Below the pieces are notes generated by a model. That model saw nothing but the letters and a program-made list of their open reading frames with translations. It made no database searches and was not told the origin of the DNA. A stretch of 64,000 bases of DNA from Sphingomonas sp. 8AM (GTDB lineage: Bacteria; Pseudomonadota; Alphaproteobacteria; Sphingomonadales; Sphingomonadaceae), in contig NZ_LR733844.1 of assembly GCF_902506455.1 (NCBI RefSeq), forward strand, positions 2,303,866-2,367,865, in the 5' to 3' direction. Each line of letters begins with the position of its first letter. Positions within the stretch are counted from its first letter, which is position 1. Shown here one piece after another: positions 45,942 to 54,369 of this stretch. A program made the position numbers and the translations under genes.

Positions 45942-48293
45942 GTGACGACCTTCTCCGCTTCCCCGCTCGCGCACCAACCACCGCTTGCTGCGCTCTTCGG
46001 GCTCAGCAACGGCGACGACCCCGATCTCTGGGGGCGGATCCGCGCGGCGCAGTTGCTGGCGGCGCGGCAACAGGCATTGCTGCTGCTGGCGGCCAACCTG
46101 ACCGGGGCCGCACTGGTGGTGATGGTGCTCAACGCCTGCGTCGCGGTGTCGTGGCTGGCGGTGTGGGCGATCGGGGTCGGCGTATTGGCAGTCGGCGGCG
46201 CGGTGCGGCGACTGCGGAGCCCGGCGCAGGTCGGCGGCTATGCCGATCTTGCCGCAATGCACGCGCCGGTGGTGGAGAGTGCGGCGCTGGCGCTCGTATG
46301 GAGCGTGGTGCCGGTGCTGTTCGGCCCATACCTCCACGTCACGACCGCGCTGGCGATGCATATCGTGCTCGCAGTGCTGATGGCCGCCTATGCGATGGCG
46401 ATGGTCTCGGTGCCGCTCGCGACCATCGCGTTTATCGGCACGACGACGCTCGCCGCCGCGATCATCCTGTTCATCACCGGCCATGCCGCGGTCGCGGTCG
46501 CCGATCTGTTGTTCGCTGCCTTGCTGTGCCTCAGCACCTTCGACCGCGCCCGCGCGCTGGCCATGCTCCACGCCGCCGGGGTGACGCTGGCCGAGCGCGA
46601 CGGAACGATCGGGCTGCTGCTGCGCGACTTCGATGAAACCTCTCCCGACTGGCTCTGGCAGACTGACGCCTCGCGGCGCATCGTCGAGCCGAGTGCCCGC
46701 TTCGCCGCCGCCTGCGGGGTCGAGCGCGACCAGCTCGCCGGGCGTCCGCTGCTGGAGGTGCTGGCGGGTGCGGGGTGGGACAGCGGGCAGGTCGCGCCCG
46801 TGCTGCGCGAGCTGGCGACCCGACTGCGCAACCGCGAGGCGATCCGCGACCTCAATCTGCCGGTTGCGGTACATGGCGAACAACGTTGGTGGCGGATCGC
46901 CGCCTCGCCGCGTCGCGATGCCGATGGCCATTTCGGCGGATTTCGCGGCGTCGCGTCGGACGTCACCGAAGAACGCGCCTCCGCCGAGAAGATCGCGCGG
47001 CTGGCGCGGTTTGACACGTTGACCGGTTTGCCCAACCGCCTTTCGGTCAACGAGGCCCTGGCGGATGCCGTCGCCACGGCGGAACGCGAGCGGGCGCGCT
47101 GCGCGCTGATGATGATCGATCTCGATCGCTTCAAGGCGGTCAATGACACGCTTGGGCATCCGGTCGGCGACCGGCTGCTCGGCAAGGTTTCGGAGCGGCT
47201 GGCAACCCTGCTGGCCGATCGCGAGATCGTCGGGCGGCTGGGCGGCGACGAATTCGCCGTGGTGGTGCGCGATGCGTCGGACCCGCGGCGGGTCGAGCGG
47301 TTGGCGCGCGCGATCATCGAGACGCTGTCGCGCCCCTATGAGGTCGACCAGCACACGCTCTACATCGGTGCGTCGGTCGGCGTGGCGACGTCGCCGCGCG
47401 ACGGGCGCAGCGCCGAGACGCTGATCCGCTCCGCCGATCTCGCGCTGTATCGCTCGAAGGATCAGGGTGGCGGCGTCTTCCACGCCTATGAGCCCCAGCT
47501 CCACGCTCAGGCAGAAGAACGCCGCGTGCTCGAGATGGCGCTGCGGCAGGCGCTCGCGAACGAGGAGCTGTCGCTTGATTATCAGCCGGTGGTCGATGCC
47601 ACGTCCGGGGCGCTGCGCGGGTTCGAGGCGCTGCTGCGCTGGCGCCATCCCGGTTTCGGACTGATCCCGCCGTCCAAGTTCATCCCGATCGCCGAGGAGG
47701 CGCGGCTGATCGCGCCGATCGGCGAATGGGTGGTGCGCACCGCCTGCGCCGAGGCGGCGGGCTGGCCCGACAACGTCCATGTCGCGGTGAACGTCTCGCC
47801 CGAACAGCTTCACAATCCGCAGTTCGTCACGATCGTCGCCGAAGCGCTCGCCGATAGCGGCTTGCCCGCGCGGCGGCTCGCGCTGGAGGTGACCGAGAGC
47901 GTGTTCCTGCGCGAGGGCACCGGCGCGACGCGCGTGCTGAGCGAGATTCTCGCGCTGGGCGTCGGGCTCAGTCTCGACGATTTCGGCACCGGCTATTCGT
48001 CGCTTGGCTATCTCAGTTCGACGCGCTTCTCGTCGATCAAGATCGACCGCAGCTTTGTCCAGACCGCCGCCGCCGGCCGGGCCGAAGCGATCGCGATCAT
48101 CCGCGCCGTGGTGGCGATGGCTGACAGCCTCGACATGACCACCACCGCCGAGGGCGTCGAGACGGAGGCCGAGCTACGGCTGGTCCAGGATCTGGGGTGC
48201 CGCAGCATTCAGGGATATTACTTCGGCCGACCATTGCCGGTCGTCGAGGCGCGCGCGCTGGCGATGCGTGAGTTGCAGACGCACGCCGCGTAA
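45942..48293 (+). CDS. Membrane GGDEF-EAL protein with PAS domain
   Basis: 783-residue bifunctional c-di-GMP enzyme. Residues about 45-200 form an N-terminal membrane region of five or six helices; a PAS-like sensor lies about 225-345 (WLWQTDASRRIVEPSARFAA, WWRIAASPRRDADGHFGGF). The GGDEF domain (about 355-515) keeps an intact GGDEF at residues 434-438, and the EAL domain (about 530-775) keeps EALLRW at 562 and DDFGTGYSSLGYLS, so both diguanylate cyclase and phosphodiesterase activities are possible. No inhibitory RxxD site is seen. The start is GTG 45942. It is alone, with tRNA-Trp after it. Confidence 0.95.
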   Translation: MTTFSASPLAHQPPLAALFGLSNGDDPDLWGRIRAAQLLAARQQALLLLAANLTGAALVVMVLNACVAVSWLAVWAIGVGVLAVGGAVRRLRSPAQVGGYADLAAMHAPVVESAALALVWSVVPVLFGPYLHVTTALAMHIVLAVLMAAYAMAMVSVPLATIAFIGTTTLAAAIILFITGHAAVAVADLLFAALLCLSTFDRARALAMLHAAGVTLAERDGTIGLLLRDFDETSPDWLWQTDASRRIVEPSARFAAACGVERDQLAGRPLLEVLAGAGWDSGQVAPVLRELATRLRNREAIRDLNLPVAVHGEQRWWRIAASPRRDADGHFGGFRGVASDVTEERASAEKIARLARFDTLTGLPNRLSVNEALADAVATAERERARCALMMIDLDRFKAVNDTLGHPVGDRLLGKVSERLATLLADREIVGRLGGDEFAVVVRDASDPRRVERLARAIIETLSRPYEVDQHTLYIGASVGVATSPRDGRSAETLIRSADLALYRSKDQGGGVFHAYEPQLHAQAEERRVLEMALRQALANEELSLDYQPVVDATSGALRGFEALLRWRHPGFGLIPPSKFIPIAEEARLIAPIGEWVVRTACAEAAGWPDNVHVAVNVSPEQLHNPQFVTIVAEALADSGLPARRLALEVTESVFLREGTGATRVLSEILALGVGLSLDDFGTGYSSLGYLSSTRFSSIKIDRSFVQTAAAGRAEAIAIIRAVVAMADSLDMTTTAEGVETEAELRLVQDLGCRSIQGYYFGRPLPVVEARALAMRELQTHAA

Positions 48294-48353
48294 CGTTCGT
48301 TCGAGCAATCGCTTGACGAACGCCGCGGATACGTTCAACAGCAGCGCCCGCAC

Positions 48354-48429
48354 AGGAGTGTAGCTCAGTTGGTAGAGCATCGGTCTCCAAAACCGAGGGC
48401 CGTGGGTTCGAGTCCCTCCACTCCTGCCA
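48354..48429 (+). tRNA. trnW: tRNA-Trp (anticodon CCA)
   Basis: 76-base cloverleaf with the anticodon loop CTCCAAA and 3'-encoded CCA (48427-48429). Acceptor stem AGGAGTG/CACTCCT, D arm GCTCAGTTGGTAGAGC, anticodon stem TCGGT/ACCGA, and T loop TTCGAGT. One T-stem pair appears mismatched (U-U). tRNA-Trp upstream of secE-nusG is a widespread bacterial order. Confidence 0.97.
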
Positions 48430-48529
48430 GAAACCTTTTGTAAACCTGGAGCCAATACGCCGCTTGCGTGTTGTGCCGCACAGCGCCATAGCGCGATCTG
48501 GGTTAATGCCACCTAAGGGAGTTCTACAT

Positions 48530-48769
48530 ATGCGTTCGATCCTCGCCGGCGCCGCCGCGCTCAGCCTCATCGCCACCCCGGCGCTCGCCGCGACCAGCAA
48601 CCCGGCCGCCAGCCTGTCGGTTGCGCAGTCGCGCGCTGCTTCGCCGTCGGCCAAGAAGAGCGAGCTGGCCGGTGCCGGCCTGTTCGGCGTCATCATCGCC
48701 GCCGGCATCGCCGCGATCGGCGTGATCGCGATCGTCAACGACAGCAACGACGATTCCGACAGCAACTGA
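48530..48769 (+). CDS. Small membrane-associated secreted protein
   Basis: 79 residues: a signal peptide (MRSILAGAAALSLIATPALA) and a second hydrophobic helix near residues 50-69 (GAGLFGVIIAAGIAAIGVIA) ending in an acidic Asp/Asn/Ser-rich tail (NDSNDDSDSN). No known family, though small proteins with this layout are frequent in sphingomonads. AAGGGAG lies eight bases before ATG 48530, and a strong terminator lies 48 bases after the stop. Confidence 0.8.
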   Translation: MRSILAGAAALSLIATPALAATSNPAASLSVAQSRAASPSAKKSELAGAGLFGVIIAAGIAAIGVIAIVNDSNDDSDSN

Positions 48770-48816
48770 TCGGACGCGCATGCTGCCATGATGGCGGCGT
48801 GCGACGAAGGTGACGA

Positions 48817-48850
48817 AGGGCCGGGCGCACCGCGCGCCCGGCCCTTTTTC
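48817..48850 (+). terminator. Rho-independent terminator
   Basis: GGGCCGGGCGC, five-base loop, GCGCCCGGCCC and TTTTT: eleven perfect G/C pairs with a U tract. Ends the transcript of the 79-aa protein gene. Confidence 0.93.
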
Positions 48851-49049
48851 GTGTGCGTCGCCCGGCGCGCGGGCACCCGTCTGCCCCGCTTGCCTTTTGC
48901 GGTGCACGATCCTATGTCCGATGCCACATCCGACAGCGCGGACGGCTTGCCATCCGCTTCCCGGTCTCGGACCGGGCAGCGGTAGCGATCCTATGCCGGG
49001 ACTTCATTTTCAGGCTCAACCGGGCCGGGCTCAACGAGGGCGCAGTTTC

Positions 49050-49247
49050 GTGGCGAAGACGACCCCGATCGAATTCATCCGTCAGGTGCGGACCGAGACC
49101 GCCAAGGTCGTATGGCCGACCGGGCGCGAGACGGTGATGACCGGCGTGATGGTTGTCATCATGACGACGGTGCTCGCGATGTTCTTCCTCTCGGTCGATT
49201 CGATCTTCAACGCCGTTGTGAAGGCGTTGCTGAGCCTGGCGCAGTAA
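49050..49247 (+). CDS. secE: Preprotein translocase subunit SecE
   Basis: 65-residue single-helix SecE. Conserved cytoplasmic segment FIRQVRTETAKVVWPTGRET (the E-x-x-K-V-x-W-P hinge), then a membrane helix (MTGVMVVIMTTVLAMFFLSV). It clamps SecY in the translocon. The start is GTG 49050 with GAGGG nine bases upstream; no ATG begins near the conserved region. nusG follows after 17 bases. Confidence 0.95.
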   Translation: MAKTTPIEFIRQVRTETAKVVWPTGRETVMTGVMVVIMTTVLAMFFLSVDSIFNAVVKALLSLAQ

Positions 49248-49264
49248 GGACGGAATTCCAAAAG

Positions 49265-49801
49265 ATGGCGCGCTGGTACATCATCCACGCCTACTCGGGC
49301 TTCGAGGGCAAGGTCCGCGATTCGATCATGTCGGAGGCCACCCGCATGGGCCTCGAGCAACTGGTCGAGCAGATCGAGGTGCCGACCGAGACGGTCACCG
49401 AGGCGCGCCGCGGCAAGAAGATTGCGGTCGAGCGCAAGTTCATGCCGGGCTACGTCCTCGCCAAGCTGGCGATGAACGACGACGTCTATCACCTCGTCAA
49501 GAACACGCCCAAGGTCACCGGTTTCCTTGGTTCGTCGGGCAAGCCGCAGCCGATCTCGGATGCCGAGGCGGCGCGGATGCTGAACTCGAAGGAAGAGGCG
49601 GCCGCCGCCCCGAAGACCAAGGTCAAGGTCGATTACGAGATCGGCGATGCGGTCAAGGTTCTGGAAGGTCCGTTTGCCAGCTTCAACGGTACCGTCGAGG
49701 AACTCGACTTCGACAAGTCGAAGGTCAAGGTGTCCGTCAGCATCTTCGGCCGCGCGACGCCGGTCGAGCTCGACTTCGAGCAGGTTGAGCGCAGCAAGTA
49801 A
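49265..49801 (+). CDS. nusG: Transcription termination/antitermination factor NusG
   Basis: 178-residue NusG with NGN domain ([18 protein letters not shown], then [20 protein letters not shown]) and a C-terminal KOW domain (about 120-178, [20 protein letters not shown]). It binds RNA polymerase and couples it to Rho or the ribosome. Downstream, the usual rplK is displaced by an AraC regulator. Confidence 0.98.
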   Translation: MARWYIIHAYSGFEGKVRDSIMSEATRMGLEQLVEQIEVPTETVTEARRGKKIAVERKFMPGYVLAKLAMNDDVYHLVKNTPKVTGFLGSSGKPQPISDAEAARMLNSKEEAAAAPKTKVKVDYEIGDAVKVLEGPFASFNGTVEELDFDKSKVKVSVSIFGRATPVELDFEQVERSK

Positions 49802-49810
49802 TTCGGCGTT

Positions 49811-49846
49811 CGTCGCCCCGGGCTCAAGCCGGGGCACGGCTTCTTG
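49811..49846. repeat. Family B half repeat
   Basis: CGTCGCCCCGGGCTCAAGCC then GGGGCACGGCTTCTTG: one arm of the repeat, nine bases after the nusG stop. Confidence 0.8.
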
Positions 49847-49876
49847 CCGCCTGAGCTGGCCGACTCACCAAATCTC

Positions 49877-49951
49877 GTCATTGCGAGCGTAGCGAAACAA
49901 TCCAGCGCCGGATCAGGACGCTCTGGATTGGTTCGCTACCCTCGCAATGAC
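49877..49951. repeat. Family A inverted repeat, copy 3
   Basis: Left GTCATTGCGAGCGTAGCGAA, right TTCGCTACCCTCGCAATGAC: ends match in 19 of 20 bases. It ends six bases beyond the stop of the AraC-family gene. Confidence 0.93.
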
Positions 49952-49957
49952 GTACGC

Positions 49958-50902
49958 CTACACCCCCGCCCGCTCGCCGCCGCCATCACCCGCCCCCGCT
50001 TCATCGCGCCACGGTGCGTCGACGAGATGCGGGGCGAGGTCGACACGCTTGCGCTGCTGGCGCACCTCCAGGCCCGGGGTGAACAGCATGGTCTGCGAGC
50101 GACGAAACTGTGCCGGCGTCATTTCCACGAATTGCCGAAACTCGCGATTGAGGTGCGACGCGTCGTAAAAACGCAGCTCGGCCAGTTCGTCGGCGGTCGG
50201 CACCGCCAGCCCGCGCATCACCGCCGCCATGTCCAGAAAGCGGCTGCGGCGCAGCACGGTCTTGGGCAGATGCCCGAAATGCGCGCGTACCGTGCGATCG
50301 AGCCGCCGCCCCGACATGCCGAACTCAGCCGCGATGTCGGCGACCGCGCGCACCGGATCGGCCCGCGCGATCCGCTCGAACGCGGTGCTGACCGGATCCG
50401 GCGGCGTCGCCCGGACGACGACGCGTTCGAGCACCACCTGCTCCATGCGTGCGAACGTCTGCTCGTGATCGTAGACGTTCTCGGTCGCCCAGCGTAGCGC
50501 CGCGCCCCAGTCGCCGCCGATCGGCGCCAGCCGATCCGCCATACGATCCGCGGGCGCCTCGCAAAACGAGAACCATGCGCCCGGCCGGATCATGAACCCT
50601 GCTGCGATGATCGGACCGCGGCAGCGCACCGCGAATCGCCGCTCCTGCGCGCCGAACAGCATCGGCCCTTCATAGGCGGTCCAGCAATCGTCGATCAGCG
50701 TTTCCCACGCGCCGACCACCGGCACGCGGACATAGGCGTTTTCATGGAGCAGGAAGTCGTCGAGCAGCGCTTCCGCGGGACGCTCGATAACCGTTACGAA
50801 AAAGCGCGCGATATGATCGGCGAGCGCAGCCGGAGGCGTCCGGCTCAGCGACAGCGGCGCCCCGCCGAGAGATGCACCAGTACGCGGAATCGCCCCATTC
50901 AT
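49958..50902 (-). CDS. AraC family transcriptional regulator
   Basis: 314-residue regulator with a C-terminal AraC helix-turn-helix pair (about 190-290): VRAVADIAAEFGMSGRRLDR is the first HTH, and ELAELRFYDASHLNREFRQF with MTPAQFRRSQ the second. The N-terminal ligand domain (FAVRCRGPIIAAGFMIRPGAW) is of the DUF6597 type, so the effector cannot be predicted. It lies on the opposite strand between nusG and rplK, which normally adjoin, so it appears to be an insertion. ATG 50902 (MNGAIPRTGA) is the likely start. Confidence 0.9.
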   Translation of the reverse strand: MNGAIPRTGASLGGAPLSLSRTPPAALADHIARFFVTVIERPAEALLDDFLLHENAYVRVPVVGAWETLIDDCWTAYEGPMLFGAQERRFAVRCRGPIIAAGFMIRPGAWFSFCEAPADRMADRLAPIGGDWGAALRWATENVYDHEQTFARMEQVVLERVVVRATPPDPVSTAFERIARADPVRAVADIAAEFGMSGRRLDRTVRAHFGHLPKTVLRRSRFLDMAAVMRGLAVPTADELAELRFYDASHLNREFRQFVEMTPAQFRRSQTMLFTPGLEVRQQRKRVDLAPHLVDAPWRDEAGAGDGGGERAGV

Positions 50903-51124
50903 TGTTGGTGGCTACGACAACCAGCACGATTGCGGCAGCGAAAAGCTGAGCAGGGTTAACCAATATCCGGCCATTGTGTCGTGTGCGCCACATGTCGCAC
51001 GATCCGGCGGTTGCGTTTTCGGGGGCGATCCGCTAACGGCGCACGCTTCCCTGTCATCATAGACCTGGAACGTGCGGGAGGGTGTCGCCACGGCGGCGCC
51101 CGGACGAACCGCTAGACTTGAACC

Positions 51125-51148
51125 GGGCGCAGCGGCGACGTTGCGCCC
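51125..51148. promoter_or_regulatory. Hairpin in the rplK leader
   Basis: GGGCGCA, a ten-base loop and TGCGCCC, 18 bases before the rplK start. It may end an upstream transcript or be part of the leader; L1 autoregulation in other bacteria uses a site in this region. No U tract. Confidence 0.4.
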
Positions 51149-51166
51149 CGTAACAGAGTGAGACGC

Positions 51167-51598
51167 ATGGCAAAGAAGATCACAGGCTATATCAAGCTGC
51201 AGGTCCCGGCCGGTTCCGCCAACCCCTCGCCGCCGATCGGTCCGGCGCTGGGTCAGCGCGGCGTGAACATCATGGAATTCTGCAAGGCGTTCAACGCACA
51301 GACCTCGGAGATGGAGAAGGGTTCGCCCCTCCCCACCGTCATCACCGTCTATGCCGACCGTTCGTTCTCGTTCGTGACGAAGACGCCGCCGGCGACCTTC
51401 CTTATCAAGAAGGCGGCGAACCTGAAGTCGGGCTCGAAGGAGCCGGGCAAGGTGTCGGCGGGCAAGATCAAGCGGTCGCAGCTGGTCGAGGTCGCGCAGG
51501 CGAAGATGAAGGATCTGAACGCCAACGACATCGAGGCAGCGACCAAGATCATCGAAGGCTCGGCCCGCGCGATGGGCCTCGAAGTGGTGGAGGGCTGA
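51167..51598 (+). CDS. rplK: 50S ribosomal protein L11
   Basis: 143-residue L11, part of the GTPase-associated centre. N-terminal domain [30 protein letters not shown]-terminal RNA-binding domain with KAANLKSGS, and [16 protein letters not shown] 51167 (MAKKITG) is preceded by GAGTGAGACGC. rplA follows after four bases in the usual L11-L1 order. Confidence 0.98.
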   Translation: MAKKITGYIKLQVPAGSANPSPPIGPALGQRGVNIMEFCKAFNAQTSEMEKGSPLPTVITVYADRSFSFVTKTPPATFLIKKAANLKSGSKEPGKVSAGKIKRSQLVEVAQAKMKDLNANDIEAATKIIEGSARAMGLEVVEG

Positions 51599-51602
51599 GA
51601 TC

Positions 51603-52292
51603 ATGGCATTGAGCAAGAAGCAGAAGGCCATCACGATCGATCGTGAGAAGCTGCACGGCGTCGACGAGGCGATCGCTTTGGCGAAGTCGGGGGCGACCTC
51701 GAAGTTCGACGAGACGATCGAGGTCGCGCTGAACCTGGGCGTCGACCCGCGTCACGCCGACCAGATGGTCCGTGGCGTCGTCACGTTGCCCGCCGGCACC
51801 GGCAAGACGGTCCGCGTCGGCGTGTTCGCGCGTGGTGCGAAGGCCGACGAGGCGCGCGCCGCCGGTGCGGACGTCGTCGGTGCCGAAGACCTGATGGAGA
51901 CCATCCAGGGCGGCACGATCGATTTCGATCGCTGCATCGCGACCCCGGACATGATGGGCGTCGTCGGTCGCCTCGGCAAGGTGCTGGGTCCCAAGGGCCT
52001 GATGCCAAACCCGAAGCTGGGCACGGTGACCATGAACGTCGCGGAAGCCGTCAAGGCGGCCAAGGGCGGTCAGGTCGAGTATCGCGTCGAGAAGGCCGGC
52101 ATCATCCACTCCGGCATCGGCAAGGCGTCGTTCGCGCAGGAAGACCTGCGTCGCAACTTCGACGCGCTGGTCGACGCGGTGGTGAAGGCCAAGCCGTCGG
52201 GCGCGAAGGGCAAGTATGTCCGCAAGGTCGCCGTCAGCTCGACGATGGGCCCGGGCATCAAGGTCGACACCGCGGAAGTCGCGGGGGCGTAA
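51603..52292 (+). CDS. rplA: 50S ribosomal protein L1
   Basis: 229-residue L1, stalk protein and translational repressor of the L11 operon. Conserved: [45 protein letters not shown] and [17 protein letters not shown]. Full length, starting at ATG 51603. The rplJ-rplL genes do not follow; a terminator does. Confidence 0.98.
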   Translation: MALSKKQKAITIDREKLHGVDEAIALAKSGATSKFDETIEVALNLGVDPRHADQMVRGVVTLPAGTGKTVRVGVFARGAKADEARAAGADVVGAEDLMETIQGGTIDFDRCIATPDMMGVVGRLGKVLGPKGLMPNPKLGTVTMNVAEAVKAAKGGQVEYRVEKAGIIHSGIGKASFAQEDLRRNFDALVDAVVKAKPSGAKGKYVRKVAVSSTMGPGIKVDTAEVAGA

Positions 52293-52323
52293 GCCCGACG
52301 CGACGGCCGAGGTCGTCAGAAAA

Positions 52324-52358
52324 GCCGGCGTGCTCGCAAGAGTGCGCCGGCTTTTTCG
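52324..52358 (+). terminator. Rho-independent terminator after rplA
   Basis: AGCCGGCG, 14-base loop, CGCCGGCT and TTTTTC, 32 bases after the L1 stop. Eight pairs and a good U tract; it closes the rplK-rplA unit. Confidence 0.9.
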
Positions 52359-52420
52359 TGTCTGTTTTGAACACAGCGACGTCGGGTGATGTGGCGACGG
52401 CACCGACGGAGGCGATTGAC

Positions 52421-52490
52421 ATGGGCCCCTGCCTTCGCAGGGGCGACGGTGCCTCACTCAGCCGTCGCCCCTGCTCAGGCCGGGGCCCAT
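52421..52490. repeat. Inverted repeat, family C
   Basis: Left ATGGGCCCCTGCCTTCGCAG with GGGCGACGG and right CCGTCGCCC with GGCCGGGGCCCAT: about 25-bp imperfect arms. A different palindromic family from A and B, in the gap between rplA and the oxidase gene. Confidence 0.8.
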
Positions 52491-52644
52491 GTCTCTCTCG
52501 TTCAGCGCGACGTAGCGCCAAGACGCAACTTCCCTGTGTCAAATCGTGGGAAGATTACCCCGCCTTTCCAACGCTCCACCCGCCGCATCGCTGTCGACAA
52601 GCCTGCCGCGGGCCGGCACTCTCCGCCGCCATACGGAGAGGATC

Positions 52645-53808
52645 ATGCCGCATTACGGCGACTATCAGAACGCGATCTATTTCGCGGGCCTGTCGGGAAT
52701 CATGCCGGAGTGGCCGGTCGATTATGCCGGGCTGCGCGCGCGTGCCGAGGCGCATTGGTCGCCGTCGATCCGCGATTACGTGCAGGGCGGCTGCGGGGAT
52801 GAGCGGACGCAGGACGTCAACGCCGCGGCGTTTTTGCAATGGGGCATGGTGCCGCGGATGATGGTCGACACCACAACGCGCGATCTGTCAGCAACCTTGT
52901 TCGGTCGCACGCTCCCCTCACCGTTGTTCATGGCGCCGATCGGGGTCAACGGCATCTGCACCGACGACGGGCATGGCGATCTCGCCGCGGCGCAGGCGTC
53001 GGCCGAGACCGGGGTGCCGTTCTGCGCCTCGACGCTCGCCAACGATCCGCTGGAGGATGTCCACGCAGCGTGTGGCGAGACCCCCGCCCTGTTCCAGCTC
53101 TATACCTCGCGCAACCCCGATGTCGCCGCCAGCATCGTCGCGCGCGCCGAGGCAGCAGGGTACGCCGCGCTGGTCGTGACGCTCGACACCTGGGTCACCG
53201 GCTGGCGGCCGCGCGACCTCAACACCGGCAACTTCCCGCAATTGCGCGGGCAGGTGCTCGCCAATTACTTCACCGATCCGGCGTTCCGCGCCTTGCTCCC
53301 CCGCCCGCCCGAGGACGATCCGCACGCCGCGGTCGCGACCTGGGCGGCGACGTTCGGACACGTGCTGACGTGGGACGACATGGCGTGGCTGCGCTCGCTG
53401 ACCAAGATGCCGATCGTGTTGAAGGGCATCTGCCACCCTGACGACGCGCGCCGTGCGCTGGATTGCGGCGCCGACGGCATCTATGTGTCCAATCACGGTG
53501 GGCGACAGGCCAATGGCGGCATCGCCGCGATCGATCTGTTACCCGACATCGCCGCTGTGGTGGCCGGTCGGGTCCCTTTGCTGTTCGACAGCGGCGTGCG
53601 TTCGGGCACCGATATGGTCAAGGCGATTGCGCTCGGGGCCGATTTCGTCGGTGTCGGGCGCCCCTATTGCTACGGACTGGCGCTCGGCGGCGCGGCCGGG
53701 TGCGCGCATGTGCTCAAATGTGTGCTCGCCGAGGCCGATCTGTTGATGGCGGTCAACGGCTGGCCGACACTGGCCGCGGTTCGCGCGGCGGGCGCCCGGC
53801 GCGTCTGA
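52645..53808 (+). CDS. FMN-dependent 2-hydroxyacid oxidase/dehydrogenase
   Basis: 387-residue member of the glycolate oxidase/lactate monooxygenase family. The TIM barrel binds FMN; visible catalytic residues are the lysine in PIVLKGI, the histidine in SNHGGRQANGG and the arginine in FDSGVRSGTD. The N-terminal IRDYVQGGCGDERTQD and WGMVPRMM fit the lactate 2-monooxygenase-like subgroup. The substrate (lactate, mandelate or similar) cannot be fixed. ATG 52645 has GGAGAGG at a good distance. No electron-acceptor partner gene is adjacent. Confidence 0.92.
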   Translation: MPHYGDYQNAIYFAGLSGIMPEWPVDYAGLRARAEAHWSPSIRDYVQGGCGDERTQDVNAAAFLQWGMVPRMMVDTTTRDLSATLFGRTLPSPLFMAPIGVNGICTDDGHGDLAAAQASAETGVPFCASTLANDPLEDVHAACGETPALFQLYTSRNPDVAASIVARAEAAGYAALVVTLDTWVTGWRPRDLNTGNFPQLRGQVLANYFTDPAFRALLPRPPEDDPHAAVATWAATFGHVLTWDDMAWLRSLTKMPIVLKGICHPDDARRALDCGADGIYVSNHGGRQANGGIAAIDLLPDIAAVVAGRVPLLFDSGVRSGTDMVKAIALGADFVGVGRPYCYGLALGGAAGCAHVLKCVLAEADLLMAVNGWPTLAAVRAAGARRV

Positions 53809-53870
53809 AACCCGCTGTCCTACATCCTCCAACATCTGCGAGCCCACGCGCATCGGCAGGCACGGAGCAC

Positions 53871-54329
53871 ATGATGCAGGAACTGGTGGAACAGACGATC
53901 GACGCGCACGGGCGGCGCGGAACCGGCGGGGCGCGGCGGGTGACCGTCAACCGCCGCGAATCGCCGCTGGCGTGGCTCGCGGCGCGGCAACTGGTCAGCA
54001 GGCGCCAGAACGAAGCCGGCGAACGGCTTCAGCAGGATTACGAACGCGCAGCACTGGGCGTGGCGGTGACGATGCGCTGGACGCAGCGCATCGATGGCGG
54101 CGCGGGCGAGCGCCCGGAGCCGGCCGCCGCGCAGCTCGCCGCCAAACGCCGGTTCGACGCTGCGATCACCGCGGTCGGCCCCGGGCTGTCGGACGTGCTG
54201 TGGCGCGTCGTCTGCGCGGGCGAGTCGCTGCCCGACAGCGAGCGCGCGCTCGGCTGGCCATCGCGCAGCGGCCGGCTGGTGCTGACGCTCGCGCTCGACC
54301 GGCTCGCCGATCACTATCGCCTGCCCTGA
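53871..54329 (+). CDS. DUF6456 domain protein
   Basis: 152 residues. The conserved core ESPLAWLAARQLVSRRQNEA, GERLQQDYERAALG, and RVVCAGESLPDSERALGWPS is the DUF6456 domain, found in alphaproteobacterial proteins often fused to or beside helix-turn-helix modules. Here the domain stands alone with a short basic N-terminus. Predicted helical and DNA-linked function is unproven. ATG 53871 or the immediately following ATG 53874 is the start; GGAG lies just upstream. Confidence 0.8.
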   Translation: MMQELVEQTIDAHGRRGTGGARRVTVNRRESPLAWLAARQLVSRRQNEAGERLQQDYERAALGVAVTMRWTQRIDGGAGERPEPAAAQLAAKRRFDAAITAVGPGLSDVLWRVVCAGESLPDSERALGWPSRSGRLVLTLALDRLADHYRLP

Positions 54330-54369
54330 CCCACTTGCCGCCGGGCGCTCGCGTCAGCAGATAGGGCGG

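Noticed and set aside
45873..47813. A 646-codon minus-strand open frame
   Set aside because: Antisense to the GGDEF-EAL gene; no start signal and shadow-type composition.
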